64,000 nt of DNA. Source: Asparagopsis taxiformis (taxonomy: Eukaryota; Rhodophyta; Florideophyceae; Bonnemaisoniales; Bonnemaisoniaceae). The stretch is from positions 124,001 through 188,000 of the forward strand of contig JALQPE010000348.1 of the NCBI GenBank assembly GCA_030407315.1, written 5' to 3'. The notes beneath the pieces are model-generated. The model was not told where the DNA came from, made no database searches, and was given only the letters and a program-made list of their open reading frames with translations. The translations under genes were made by a program, and so were the position numbers. Shown piece by piece: positions 20,454-32,857 of the stretch (positions within the stretch are counted from its first letter, which is position 1; every line of letters starts with the position of its first letter).

Positions 20454-23400
20454 TCAGATATCTAAACGCTCCCAGTAGTTGACATTGAAGGGAGGCTGCA
20501 GCAACTTCTCCCTGGAAGTTCGCAGTGATAGATGGGACCGGATAGGATGCTGGTACCTCACCGAAGAACGACCCTCCGCGAATCCCATTCCTCCGTGATA
20601 CACGTCCGTTCGGCATACAAGCAGGGAATACGGTGGGATGCGCACGTTCGTCACTGGCACGCGGTACTTGTCTTTCGCTGGATGACTTAGGCACACATGG
20701 CTGAACTTGGCGATATGAATGATGAACCCATCCGCACCAGCAGCCATCATGAAATATGATGGCGAGTTGAGAGGACCAGTTCCAGTTCCCTCACGGACGG
20801 GAACATCGGTATGCATAAGTTGCTCCTGACTACCTTCTGCGGTCAAAATCAGACGAAGACCCGTTTCTGGAAAGACCACCGCTTCTTCTCTTCCAAACCC
20901 GAGCTTCAGGTTCTCCGCACAAATCACCTTACCTAGCTCCAGAATCAGCTTGTTCCTGTACTGCCGCGCGCTTTCTTGCTCAAGGTCATCGCAGATGCTT
21001 TTCCGGTCCGTCTTGAATACACCAGTGCTGTCTTTCGGTCGAAGTGGTTTCCACGGGTTCTTCTGACTTGCACTTGAGCCACTTGTAGTACCTTGGAATG
21101 TGCTGGCCATCTGTGTGAATAACTCGTGCGTAGCTGCTCCCACTGTAGTAGAAGAGAAAATGTCTTGCAACACCACGTAACCAAGCTCGTCGATCATTCT
21201 CCTCTGGTAGCTGAAGTATTGTTGGCTTTCACAAGAACCGAGGGGACATACCAAAGTAGAGTAGCCTGCAGCTGCTTCCATTATCTCCGTCCGGATTGTA
21301 TCAATGTCTTCTTCTGTGATATAATACTTCATTCTCGAGTTGGAAGGAACGCATAAAGGCAGCTTCTCAGGTATGTCCTCTGCGAATGTGCGGTCTGGAA
21401 GGGAGTTTTCTTGCTCGTCAGTGAAGAGTGGTGCTTCTTCTCCAGTCGTTCGTTTTCTTGCATTGACTCTACTCTTCTTTTCCCGGGGAGGCCCAATCTC
21501 AATGTTGTCATCCGGCGTATTGGGCTCAGAAAACTTCGCGCTAGTATCTTCCCTTCTTCGCTTCTTATGCAACCTGGACTCGTTTTCATCGCCGCTTCCA
21601 CCAGAACTCCTGCTTCTTCCCGAATTCTCCTTGTCCGCTTCTGCCGGGCTGGTGCTGTTAGTTTCTGGTGTCCTGATTCGAAGTTTCAATATCACAGAGC
21701 GGTTCTGTGCATATCCAGCTTGTTGTCCAGGCGTGTCTATGTCCATGCGACCACTATTGTCCAAGTTGATATCCAGACTTTGCGTATCGCCGCTTTGTTT
21801 CCTTCCCTGAGGAAGATCTTCTCTGACAATCCTTCCCTGCGAATTATCCCTGGCACGACTTTCCCGCTCTGCCCTTGAAGCTGAAAGACGTTCCTGTTCT
21901 TTTTGGAGAACAGCAAGACGTTCTGCTTCCCTCTTCTCAGCTGCTGCAAGACGCGTGGCAGGACGTTCCTGTCCTCCCTCTTTTGCTGCGGCAGGACGGT
22001 CTTCTGCTTCTTTCGGGGTGCTCAGAGGTGCCTCTTCTATTGCTTTCGTCGCGACAGCAGGAATCACTTCTTCAGCCACCACATTTGGAGTAATTTCCTG
22101 TTCTTCCTCCACAACAGCAGAAACTTCCTGCTCTACTTGGGCTTCGGCAGATACTCCTTCTTCTGCTTGAACAGGACCAGGAGTTTCCACCGTTTCCTTC
22201 TCTGTAGAATTATTTCCCTGTTCTGCGACAGTAGGTGCTTCTTCCTCTTCTGTTTTGGCGCCAGCAACAAGTGCTTTTTCTATTTCTCCGGGGGTCATGC
22301 GATTCCGTTCCCTCTCCTCCTCCGCTTTCGTCTCCTGCATTGCCTTTGTCCCGGTAGCATATTCCAGTTTGTCGTAAAAACTGTTTGTAAACATCCCGTT
22401 CTTGGTTCTCAGACTGCTTCTGTCTACCACGTCGTCATGAAAGTCGACAAGGACGAATACAATGCGCTCTCCAATACGATGATCATTATCCCCGACCTCC
22501 TTCGCGTTTTCTGCTGCCAAATCCGTTCGCACGAATTCCTCCATCGTTGCAGAGTTCAACCATTTGCGGACGACCTCTGCCATATCATAGATGGCCAACA
22601 GAGCCAGTAGCCAAGTGCGCATCGTGAACGGACTTCCGCTTCCGATATTTCTGACAAGTCCTCTCTTCCTCCTCATCCTTGTCCACGACGCTGTCATCTC
22701 GAGCACAAACCATTGGAACCACTCCTTATCGCGCGTCCCTCGTCCGTCCGTGCCATTGCGGAATATTGCGTTATTGACAAGATCGAGCACGCACCCGTAC
22801 ATATCGGCAGAGTCAATTCGAGAAAAGTCCGGATCTCTTCCCTCGGTTCTTGCATCCTCGATTTCTCTGTTCCTATCCAAAGCATTGTAAACGCTAGGGA
22901 TAGAGCTCCAGTACCCGAAAGCAACGCTGTCTGTGCGATTGAACCCCTTCGCAATGTTGATGTACTGCCTATACGAGTTCTCCGAACGGTTCCTGTCGGA
23001 CGGCAGAATATAGCTCACTTCTTTCAGAATAGGAATAAGCCGGACAACAGGAAGATCCATCTGGTTGGAAAACCTGAGAAACTCTATGACCGCACAGACG
23101 TTGTCGGCAATGCTCACAGAAGCGACATCGTGAGTTTGTATATTGGCTTCGAGAGACAGTTTCAGAACCTCCAGCGCATCGAAAATTAGACGCCCGTTCG
23201 GCGCAATCAACTGTTGTACCCAAACCAATTCCAAGGAATCCCTGTTCTTTCCTGAGTACTTCTCCAGGCATAGTTGCAGAGCAGCTATGCGATGAGAGCC
23301 ATCGATGCAGTAAAACTCGTCTCCTTCGTTATCTTCCATTTTGCAGACTGTAATCATAGTTCCCGTGGTAGAGAAACCTCTATCCATGAAAATGCTGGCC

Positions 23401-23576
23401 AGCTCGTTTACACGACCCGGTCGCACCAAACGGGAGGTCACTGTCGGGAACTTCACTTTGCGAGGATCAACTTGCACTTTAGAAGAGCTGTACTGAGCAA
23501 TAGTGATGCTTGTCTCTTCAGCAGAAGGAGAATTGCTCTTCTCCGCTGTAGTATTCATGATACTATTGTCTCCCAT
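20454..23576 (-). CDS. ParB-like / 2OG-Fe(II) dioxygenase fusion
   Basis: An intact 1040-residue ORF from the first ATG at 23576. The N-terminal ParB-like domain includes RLVRPGRVNELA and DGSHRIAAL (DGSHR at 92-96). A helical domain with THDVASVSIADNVC and AFGYWSSIP is shared with the 17-kb gene. A long Glu/Ala/Arg-rich region around 490-600 should form coiled coil, then a basic and Ser-rich linker. The last ~250 residues look like a double-stranded beta-helix dioxygenase: HTD at 922-924, distal His 994 in DVYHGGMGF, and Arg 1003 or 1007 for 2-oxoglutarate. The substrate cannot be read; DNA or protein demodification is plausible given the ParB module and methyltransferase neighbours. A 330-bp repeat lies upstream and a hairpin cluster downstream, both shared with a transposase gene. 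Confidence 0.78.
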   Translation of the reverse strand: MGDNSIMNTTAEKSNSPSAEETSITIAQYSSSKVQVDPRKVKFPTVTSRLVRPGRVNELASIFMDRGFSTTGTMITVCKMEDNEGDEFYCIDGSHRIAALQLCLEKYSGKNRDSLELVWVQQLIAPNGRLIFDALEVLKLSLEANIQTHDVASVSIADNVCAVIEFLRFSNQMDLPVVRLIPILKEVSYILPSDRNRSENSYRQYINIAKGFNRTDSVAFGYWSSIPSVYNALDRNREIEDARTEGRDPDFSRIDSADMYGCVLDLVNNAIFRNGTDGRGTRDKEWFQWFVLEMTASWTRMRRKRGLVRNIGSGSPFTMRTWLLALLAIYDMAEVVRKWLNSATMEEFVRTDLAAENAKEVGDNDHRIGERIVFVLVDFHDDVVDRSSLRTKNGMFTNSFYDKLEYATGTKAMQETKAEEERERNRMTPGEIEKALVAGAKTEEEEAPTVAEQGNNSTEKETVETPGPVQAEEGVSAEAQVEQEVSAVVEEEQEITPNVVAEEVIPAVATKAIEEAPLSTPKEAEDRPAAAKEGGQERPATRLAAAEKREAERLAVLQKEQERLSASRAERESRARDNSQGRIVREDLPQGRKQSGDTQSLDINLDNSGRMDIDTPGQQAGYAQNRSVILKLRIRTPETNSTSPAEADKENSGRSRSSGGSGDENESRLHKKRRREDTSAKFSEPNTPDDNIEIGPPREKKSRVNARKRTTGEEAPLFTDEQENSLPDRTFAEDIPEKLPLCVPSNSRMKYYITEEDIDTIRTEIMEAAAGYSTLVCPLGSCESQQYFSYQRRMIDELGYVVLQDIFSSTTVGAATHELFTQMASTFQGTTSGSSASQKNPWKPLRPKDSTGVFKTDRKSICDDLEQESARQYRNKLILELGKVICAENLKLGFGREEAVVFPETGLRLILTAEGSQEQLMHTDVPVREGTGTGPLNSPSYFMMAAGADGFIIHIAKFSHVCLSHPAKDKYRVPVTNVRIPPYSLLVCRTDVYHGGMGFAEGRSSVRYQHPIRSHLSLRTSREKLLQPPFNVNYWERLDI

Positions 23577-23831
23577 TGTAATCCCTGCAATCTCAGTTCG
23601 TTCAATCGGTTCTCTGTTCAAATGTTGTGTAGACGATGAAATCCACAATTGTGGTACCTCCGAGTGCGCTTCCCGTCTCTCAGCTTCCTCTCATATACTG
23701 TCCGGACAAGACATCCCCTACCTACCTTCAGTCCTGATGAACCTTACGCTGCACCCGCTCAGCACCTCTGACTCTACCTGATCCTGATACCTCCACAAAG
23801 CGTTTAGCCCTTTCCATCAATCTACACCTAA

Positions 23832-24161
23832 TAGTATGTACCTCTAGCGCATATAATGCAATCGAACCCGTTTACCTCACCACGTCAATTATCATTCATA
23901 TTCCAACAACCTATTTCATCCACACTCTCCACCTGGCTTCTTCTTCCGTACCATTGATTCCTATCAATCGATTCTACGTGAGTTTTATACATTTACTACG
24001 ATCCACCTCTCCTACAAGTCTGAAAAATTCATTTCTACACTAACTTTTGCTACTCACAAATAACCCGTTCCCGTGCAGGCCACTGCTTGAATTTCTTCCC
24101 ATTGGCGTACTCGGCTGCAAAGGATTCATAGACTATTTAAACGGTGATCATATAAATGGTT
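23832..24161. repeat. Repeat R1, copy a, upstream of ParB-dioxygenase gene
   Basis: About 330 bp in direct repeat with 35,132-35,459 at high identity, from AGTATGTACCTCTAGCGC to ATATAAATGG. It lies 255 bp upstream of the ParB-dioxygenase ATG; the other copy lies 163 bp upstream of the CACTA-type transposase ATG. It may hold a shared promoter or be part of a common transposon end. Confidence 0.85.
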
Positions 24162-24386
24162 TCCAATGTGCTCCAATGGACAATACACCAATGAACATCA
24201 ATATGAATTCTTTTCAACTACCTATTCACTACTGCGATTCAGTTTTCTTGCATACCAAATCTCATTGCCTTCCTACCCTAGTCTATTCAAAATGCTTCCT
24301 CCTCGTCAGTTGATCAATATTCCTTACAACGAGCAGGTCCTCTGGACATCCTAAAGTTGGTTACTTAACCTTAACTATCGATGAAT

Positions 24387-24602
24387 TTGCTGTAATGAAA
24401 CGTTTTCTTACAGCAAATCATTACAGCGGCCACAATTTTTTACCCGGTAAAAAATTCTTCGGCCACTGCAAGGAAACGGTTCCTTACAGCAAATCATTAC
24501 AGCTGCCACGATTTTTTTACCCGGTAAAACATTCTTGGCCACTGTAATGGCAACGTTTTCTTACAGCAAAGTCATCGTAACGATGACTTTGCTGTAAGCA
24601 TA
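24387..24602. repeat. Foldback hairpin cluster (copy 3), 3' of transposase gene
   Basis: Decayed on the left, where CTTACAGCAAATCATTACAG units replace full hairpins, and intact on the right (CTTACAGCAAAGTCATCG and its complement). Two TTTTTACCCGGTAAAA-type palindromes lie inside. It is 117 bp from the end of the transposase reading frame. Confidence 0.8.
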
Positions 24603-26172
24603 CCTCCCTCCATCCTCTCAGATCCTCTCCCCACTACTTCGCACCAATCCACCAACGCCCTAGAGTGTACAATTCATATGTGATGCATCTGGTTATTCAT
24701 TTTATTCTTCCCTAAAAATCATGCAGCCCTCGGTGGAAATCCGTCTCGCCTACATAGTGCATATATCTCTCCACCCTCAAGCAGTCCGGGTCCGTGCCTT
24801 ACCTCCCTCATGTTCTCATCATATTCGCATACACTCCCATTGCAATAGTGCATACCAAACACCTCAGTGACTCCCTCACTCATCTCCACAATTACTGTTC
24901 GTCGCCTCTCTTCGACCTTGAACACTCCTTCATCAGTTTTTTGCAAACCCAGGCAAACTCCATAAGCTGTACCTTGCTCATCTCTCGCACTCTCGTTCCT
25001 CAGGATAAAGAACGCTAGAACAATAAAAAACCGCGGTTCATAATTAATTCTTCCCCGCATTATCTCTGATGTGAGACGAGACGTCGGGTACAGAATCGCT
25101 TGTGAAGTTGCACCATCCTCACATGTCCTCTGTTCAGGGCAAACAGCATGGATGATATCTCCTGATTCTAGAGAGCCAGACCTCTGCACTGTTTTCCTTC
25201 CCCACTCTGTCGTAGTGCTTCTAGAAACTCTTCTCACCCATTCGGCATACTTTCCACACCCGCTTGTTCCGCTTCCGTACCTTTCGGTAAATAACCGTTT
25301 GAAAACACCTACAGCACCCTCTGCCATATCACATTTTCCATTCATGTACTCCTTGACCTCGTCAATAGAAATACCTCCATGCCCCCTCCACGTCACAATT
25401 TCACCATCCGCCGACAATATCTTTCCTCGACGCTGGGAGAGAAGCTGGAGAACCGGTTCCTGGAAGCTGTTTTTCACTACCTCGTCTTCCACATCTATTT
25501 CTCTCCCTAGCTCCTGTGAAAGAACGTTGACCATTTGAGAGCATTCGGACGAGGACCAATGTTGTGGCTCCATGCCGATTTCGCGCAAAACAATGACCAC
25601 TCTCGTCTGCCAGTCATCCGCAAGAACTAATTCCAGCGCTGAAAGCTGTTCGCTTTGGTGATTGGACATTCTCACACCTTTCTTCAGCGGCTGATGCATC
25701 CGTTCGAATATAAGCTCCTGCACGTGCTTCACAGAGCCGTAGGCAGGAAGCGTATGAACACAAAACTCGACAAGACGATGAACATTAGGCTTGTCCAAAT
25801 GTGCTCCTGCCCCCTTCACTTTCCGACAATACTCATTCAACGTCTCCACGTAGTCTACGGTTCTTCCCAGAATGTATTCATTCCTGCCACCTTCTCCGTC
25901 AGCCGTCTCTACTTCATGTGGACCGTCTTTCCACCATACGGGCATGAAACTGATACACGAAACCAGCTTCTGAAACATCACTACTAGTTTGATGGCCCCA
26001 TCAAATTTTTCACGATGACCTTCCCCTTTCCCATCCATCATTCGAGCTGCGTTTTCGAATGCCAAAGGTGCTATCAGCAGCACACTGAATATGTCACTCA
26101 TGTTCATGGAAAGCAGATTGTTGGTTCCAAATAAACGGTTCTGCCTTCCCATCCTGAACTTCTTCAGAGCGC

Positions 26173-26212
26173 CCAGAATTTGCAATTTAGCTATAGCTAA
26201 ATTGCAAATTCT
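26173..26212. repeat. 40-bp perfect palindrome inside the transposase gene
   Basis: Arms CAGAATTTGCAATTTAGCTA and its exact complement with no loop. It is followed by a second palindrome, AGAGGTATACCTCT, at 26,219-26,232. It sits exactly where the transposase reading frame changes, so it is probably a small insertion or a repair scar. Confidence 0.85.
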
Positions 26213-28107
26213 GAGGTATAGAGGTATACCTCTCGAATTCGTGGGCTGGCAGCTGAAATACAAGCGTTCAGTACATCTTGTGCCAGTCCAGAGAATAGAT
26301 GGTCAGGTGCTATCACTGCGGAATGGTACGGGTCAAAAATTGCTGGGACAACTGACACTCCGTTTTCCGTCTTTGGTACTTCTTCCTGCACTGCTTCCAA
26401 GGAAGTGCTCAGGACATGAAATGGTAAATCTTCCCCTTCTTCTGCAGCCAGTCCGAGAGTGCGAAGCTAGGTTTCTGTGGCATCCTTACGTGTCGAAGCA
26501 TTCCGATACTTGCTCCTGACATGCGTCGATGTTTGCCCGTTCACTACCGAAGTGTATGCATTCTTCGTGCCACCAGTACTGCTCAGGTCATATTTGCGGA
26601 AACTGCAGATGTGGCACGGAGAGTTTGATGTGTGTCCAAGAACATCCAGGGTATGTGAAACTGCAGGATAGTCTCCAATGCTCCCCACTGGGTCTAGAAA
26701 TACCACAACATCTTCTCCCTCTGCATTTTTCGTTGGGAAACCCTCTGTGCTTCCTCGCACTATATCTTGAACGATATATCGCAATACACAATTTGTGGAC
26801 ACTCCCGGAGGTGGCAAACCAATCACTCGAACCGCTTGGTAGCTTCCCCTTTTCCGAGGCGGTAGATTGAGAGGTAACATATAGCATCCACCAAAACTTC
26901 CCTTCCTGCTTGTGAATGGTTCAAAGTCATCCGTGTAAAGGAGAAATCGGTAAACAAAGTAGTTTCGACCATCCTCCAGCTTTCCCCAACATGGTGCATC
27001 TTCTCGCGGAGACGCTGGGTGCCATTGCGACCTGTGGTCTCCGAAACCATCCGAGAACACCCCTGAAACACGAATTTCTTCATAGTTGGGGCTTCCTAGT
27101 CCATCGGGCGGGTTTCTGGCTTCAGCAAAGCTCGCGCCCGGTGAAAAGCAAAGTAACATGGTGGATGCTTCTCCGACCTGCTCTTTCAAATACCTGTTCA
27201 CCAATACGACGTGTGGAACAATATCACCCTCTTCCATTCCAATTGGTAATAGAACGGTTATCACGTCCCCAGCTCGTGTTCCTTTTCCCTTGGCTCCTGC
27301 TCCGATTACACATTGCGATATCGCTCGCAGAGCATGCTGCCTCTCCCATTCCAATAGATGTGACATTCGCGGCTGCAGATATTTTTCGACATGCACATCA
27401 TGCTCACCGTCGTGTCGAGCCTCATAGGTAACTATGGTACTAGCATGAAGTTCCCACAACGACGTAACCGCCACTCTTCTCCTCTTCGGTTTCCCACCAT
27501 CTCTGTCATTCTTCCTGAACCCTTTTGCTCTTTCGATGACGGCAACCTGACGAGCTCCTGGATGACATCGGATTCGAATTGCTGTTCCATCAGGTACATA
27601 AATGTGCTTCAAACCCTTTTTCCCATCGCTGTCAATGGGAACAACTGCTGTGCGAACGAATGGGTCGCTCAAAACACCCCTCCTGCACTTTGCAATGAAC
27701 GAATCTTCAATGCTGCACTCTGCGGTTGCTTTTTCTCCTTCCGAGCTTCGATTGTTCGCATCACTGCGGAATGCTTTAAAGATTGGTCGAGTCTGGACAT
27801 CTTTCAGAGCCCATGTGCTTGGGAGTACAATACGAACTTTCGCCATTCCTCCACAATTGTCTCTGTCATCTGTTGTTCCACGGGTTCCTACTGCACCTCG
27901 ATGCTGTGCAGCTCTTGCTCCGCTCTTTCGAAGGTCTATCGGAAACTCGATGTCACAGCTCTTTGCATAGCAGTGTTTCCTCAAGAATGGTAGTATCTTC
28001 TGTCGCATCACAGAGTCCGACGGGACGTGCTCACTTAGATCTCTGCGGAAATTCATTCCGAACAGGGTACCTTCATAGTGGGCTCTTGTCATTCTTTGAG
28101 TTCCACT

Positions 28108-28595
28108 TGTTGATAAAGTTTGGTCGCTTACCGAGCGTTTACTGATTCTGCGAGCTCACTACATAATTTGTATTCTCGCCGAGGTGCGCCGGCGGTGCTA
28201 AGGACAGCCTGTTCATGGCTGCTCCAGACAGACTGTCACTGACAGTCTGTCCTAGCAAGCACCCGCTGCCAATCTGGTACACGTGGGCTTCTCTATCATA
28301 TCATCCACACGTGTACACTTATCATAACATTTTCCCTCTGCCATGATGGCAACCCATCCTGGCATTTCTAATTACTAATTGAAACTATGACAAACAAATT
28401 GAAACTTCAGAGGCCAGTTACTCCGTAATGGAGTTTCGTAGGAGCCCCGGAGAAGTTGCTACCCGACTAATTCGGGCACGCTGAATACGATGAGATATGT
28501 TTGAGAGCGCTCAGACCACTCCTTCATAGAGCAATCGAGGGTCAAAGTTTTCTCACGGAATTAGGCCTACCAGGCCCATTCTCAGTGAGTCAACA
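28108..28595 (-). repeat. Copia 3' LTR
   Basis: 488 bp, TGTTG...CAACA. On the minus strand it is preceded by a polypurine tract AAAGAGGGGGAG (28,596-28,607), the usual plus-strand primer. The pol stop codon TGA lies in the first six bases of the LTR. Confidence 0.93.
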
Positions 28596-31500
28596 CTCCC
28601 CCTCTTTGACCTGCTCGATGGATGAAATATCTGACACGCCGATCATCTCCCGGAGCTTGATAAATTGAACTCGTTGCAGAGGCTTGGTCAACAGATCTGC
28701 GCCATATCTGATGTGGGACAGTAGTCAATGCCGAACAACGTCTTGAGTAAGCTGTCTCGGACGAAGTGATACTGAATGTCGATGTGTTTGGTACGAGTTC
28801 CTGAGGCATCGTTCCTAGCCATCTTGATGGAACCTTGGTTGTCGACATTGATTAGGATCGGATCCGCCGAGCTGCTTCCACAGCCAAACCCAACAATATT
28901 ACTCAACCAAATAGCTTCCTTCACCGCAGCGCTGAGAGCCATATATTCAGCTTCGGAGGAGGATTGCGCTACACAACTCTGTTTGTGAGATTTCCAGCTC
29001 ACCGCTGCTCCAGCCATCATGAACACGTATCCGCTGGTGGATTTGCGATTGATCGTACAACCACCCCAATCTGAGTCACTATATCCGACAGGTGACAGAG
29101 GCTTCGATGCCCTGTACAGCACACCAAGGCTTCGAGTACCAGAAATGTATCTTAGAACACGCTTGACAGCAACCCAGAGAGATTTGGTTGGAGTCTGCAC
29201 GAATTGGGCAAGTGTTCCAACAGCAAATGCGATGTCGGGGCGAGTTCCTACTGCGAGATATCAAGCTTCCAATGGCTTTGCGGTATAATGTAGAGTCGAT
29301 GGCCTCTGTTTCAGTATCACTGATGGAAATCTGAGCCTGCATAGGGGTTGCAGCAGGGCTTGAGTTCTCCATGCCGAATCGTTCCAATACCTTTTCAGCG
29401 TACCGAGTTTGATTCAAATGAAGTAGTCCTCTAGGTGAGTCCCTTACGATTTCCAGCCCGAGGCACACTCTAGCTTTCCCACAATCTTTCATTTCGAAGC
29501 GTCTACTGAACTCAGCCTTCAGCTCGTTCAACATGTCTCTGCTGCTTGAAGCGATAAGGAGGTCATCAACGTATAGGGCAATGACTATCATCGAATCTTT
29601 ACGGTACCTCACGTAGAAACATGGGTCGTACGGAGAACTCTGGAATTCTAGTTCTGAAATGAGAAACTCGTCGATCTTTGCGTGCCATTGCCTCGGAGCC
29701 TGTTTTAGTCCATACAAAGCTTTCTGCAGTTTGCAAACATGATTAGGATACTTCGGGTCGACAAAGCCCTCCGGTTGTTCCATGTATATGTCTTGTTCGA
29801 GGTCTCCGTAGAGGAAAGCTGTCTTGACGTCCATTTGATCGCAATGGAGGTCGTGATGGACAGTGAGAGCGAAGAACATGCGAATAGTGCAGAACTTGAC
29901 AACCGGTGCATATGTTTCAGCATAGTCAACACCGTACTTCTGCTGGAATCCCCGAGTTACCAGGCGAGCTTTATGTTTGACCGAGTGCTCACCAGTTTCA
30001 CTGACAACATCTTTGCGTTTGAACACCCATTTGGATGAAAGTAGGTTGACAGCTTCACTGCGAGGGACCAAAATCCAGGTGCGGTTTGTACAAAGGGAAT
30101 TCATTTCAGACTGAATGGCACCGATCCAAAGTTCTTTCTCCTCCCCCTTGGTCACCTCAGTGAAGGTGAGGAGGTGTTCTGGAGTAGGATCGGACGCGGT
30201 AGTGACGAGTGCAGTGGTTCTCCACCACTCACTCGGAGGTTTGCGGGTGCGAGACGATTTACGGGGAGCATTGAGTAACGAGGCATCTTGACTGTAGGAT
30301 GGCGTTGGCGGAGGTGATTGAGGTGAAATATGGTCCGAATCTGAACCTGAATGGGAGGAAGAAGATTCATTTCTGGGAGTTCCTCCATAAGGGTTTTCCC
30401 TCATTGGGTCTTGTGAGGTATCTTCTAGACTGACATCAGCTCCAGTAATGTCTAGATGTGACGGTAGTTTCCTCGACCTCGTCTCCTCGAAAACGACATC
30501 GCGAGAGAAAACTATTTTCTCATTCGTTAGATCCCACAGTTTATATGCCTTCTGTGATGTTGCATACCCTAGCATGATAGCCTGAACAGCACGAGAATCG
30601 AGCGCTTGGAGATGTGTGTTCGGCAGTTTGTACCAACAAATGCTTCCAAATGTTCGCAGATGTGCAATGTTTGGCTTCCGCCCATACCATAGCTCATATG
30701 GAGTGGTTCCAGCGGGGAGAGCACGGCTGGTGAGACGATTTCGAATGTAGGCAGCACAGGAAAGTGCTTCCGCCCAGAACTCCAATGGAGTGGAATTGTG
30801 GAGAATCATGGCCCGCATATGTTCCTTAAGGGTGCGATTCATGCGTTCCGCAACTCCGTTTTGTTGGGGAGTGTAGGCACAGGTAGTTTGACGTTGGATA
30901 CCCCTGTCTTCAAGGAAAGAGCTGAATTCGTTTGAGAAGTACTCTCCCCCTCCGTCTGAGCGTAGTTGACGAAGTTTGCATCCTGTTTGAGTTTCAGTGA
31001 GGCGCAAAAATCGTTGGAATGCATCGAAACAATCCGACTTACGGTGGAGCGGATACACAGTTAGGTAGCGAGACTTATCATCGATGAAGGTCACGAAGTA
31101 TCGAGCTCCCCCTTTCGAACGTATTTCCATTGGCCCTGCCAGATCTGTGTGGATCAGTTGGAGAAGCTCGGAGGCTCTTGTCTCGGAGAATTTTGGGATA
31201 GCAGCACGAGGCATTTTACCAGTAACACACCCTTCACATAGATTTTCAGGTGGGGACTGCTCAGGTTTGATTCGGAGTCCTTTGACCGCTGATGTCTTTG
31301 CCATACGAGAGATTCCGTTTTTGTGAACATGCCCAAGTCGCTCATGCCACAGCTGCAGTGACGCGATGCAAGCTAACTCAAAGGGCTGTTGTTTATTTCT
31401 GGAGGGCATGTAGAGGTCAATTGCATAGAGCCCGTGGCGTCTATGGCCAGTAGCTATTGATTCCCCGTTTTGGGTTAAGAGGACTGCATTGTTCATGAAC

Positions 31501-32672
31501 TGAACTCCAATTCCTCGAGCCGTGAGAGTACTAACGGATATGAGTGAAAATACGAAGGAGGGGACGTGGAGAACGTCCTGGAGTATGCAGATTCTTGCCT
31601 TCCCATTGACAAGGAGTGACAGTTTGACATCGCCACATCCTACTGCTACAGAAGTGGATTTGTCTCCGAGAATCACTTGGAACGGAGTCACGGAACGGTA
31701 CGAGACAAACATTGAGCGATCGAAGGTCATGTGTGAGGTAGCAGCGGAGTCGATGTACCATGTAGATGTGCTTTGTACCGACTTAGCTGAATCCGAACAG
31801 GCTGACAAAAGGCAGACGTACTCCTTTTCTTCCTCATTGCTCGGTTCAGTCTCAGTGGCTACGGCTGCCATAGAGCCAATATTCCCCTGCGCCAGAGACA
31901 AGTTCGGAGAACTGCGTGGTTTATTATTCGAGCGGGAGCGAGATGGTCTTCCATACTTCTGCCAGCAATATGGCTCGGTGTGATTTGTTCGACCGCAATG
32001 GGTACACTTCTTCCGGTTTTTCCCAAACTGTTTTCCAGACTTGGAAAGTAGAGCGGCTGTGTCTGTTGAGGAACTTCCCGGTTTTAAAATAGCTGCCCTG
32101 CGTTCTTCCTGAAGGAGGAGACTGCGAACTTTGTCGAATGTGAAGGTAGGATCTTCATCTCCAATTGCATCAAGAGCGGTTATCAGCGTCTGGAAGGAAG
32201 ATGGGAGGCCATTGAGAACAGCCATAGCCATTTCTTTATCATCAATGTCGACGCCCATTGCTGATAGTACGGTTGCCATTTGTCGAACACGGTTGATGTA
32301 TACGAGCATCTGTTCACCTGGCTTCATAGTCGCTGTGTAAAAGTCGCGCCTTGCAGCGAGTTTGTTTAGGAGAGTGTGCCTTTGATGCACGTTGCAGATC
32401 TCTTGTCACATTTCTAAGGCAGTCGTGGTGTGTGCAACGTTTTTGAGCATTTCATCCGACAAGGTAATTCCGATGGCCATTCGAGCTGACTTGTCTTTGC
32501 GGAGCCATTTTAAGAGCTCTTCTTGGTCTGTCGGACGTCTAGGGCGAAGATTAGGATCAATCATGTCGTCCACCTCGCGGTGGCCAAGGATGAGTTCCAT
32601 CTTCTGCTTCCATGAGTGGAAGTTTGAATAATCCAGCTTCTCGATGCGGATGCCGGAAGTATTACTCTCCAT
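28590..32672 (-). pseudogene. Copia gag-pol polyprotein, defective
   Basis: Gag starts at ATG 32672 (MESNTSGIRIEKL..F..WK, a typical Copia gag opening). An in-frame TGA at 32,406-32,408 replaces what is probably Trp; the frame then stays open. Domains in order: gag UBN2-like region, CX2C zinc knuckle with C-x4-H-x4-C spacing, aspartic protease DSAATSHM, GAG-pre-integrase, integrase core (DLAGPM, FIDDKSRY), reverse transcriptase with YVDDLLIAS, RNase H (DSDWGG, EAEYMALS). The frame breaks near 29,265 by loss of two bases before RNase H, and near 28,703 by loss of one base close to the C-terminus. It cannot make a full polyprotein as assembled and would depend on a relative in trans. Confidence 0.92.
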
Positions 32673-32857
32673 GGCTCTGCAGTAAGTCTTATCTGTTCGA
32701 CCCTTCCCAAGTGGACAACCGATAGTCGTCGAGGACCAAGCTGGGATCTATAGGATAGAGACTGTCTAGCTAAGAGCGAAGTGGATGGAGAACAAGAAAG
32801 CAAGGTTTAACGATACGAAATCAGCTAGATTTCTACTGTCTAGAGGAGAGGGAGAAA

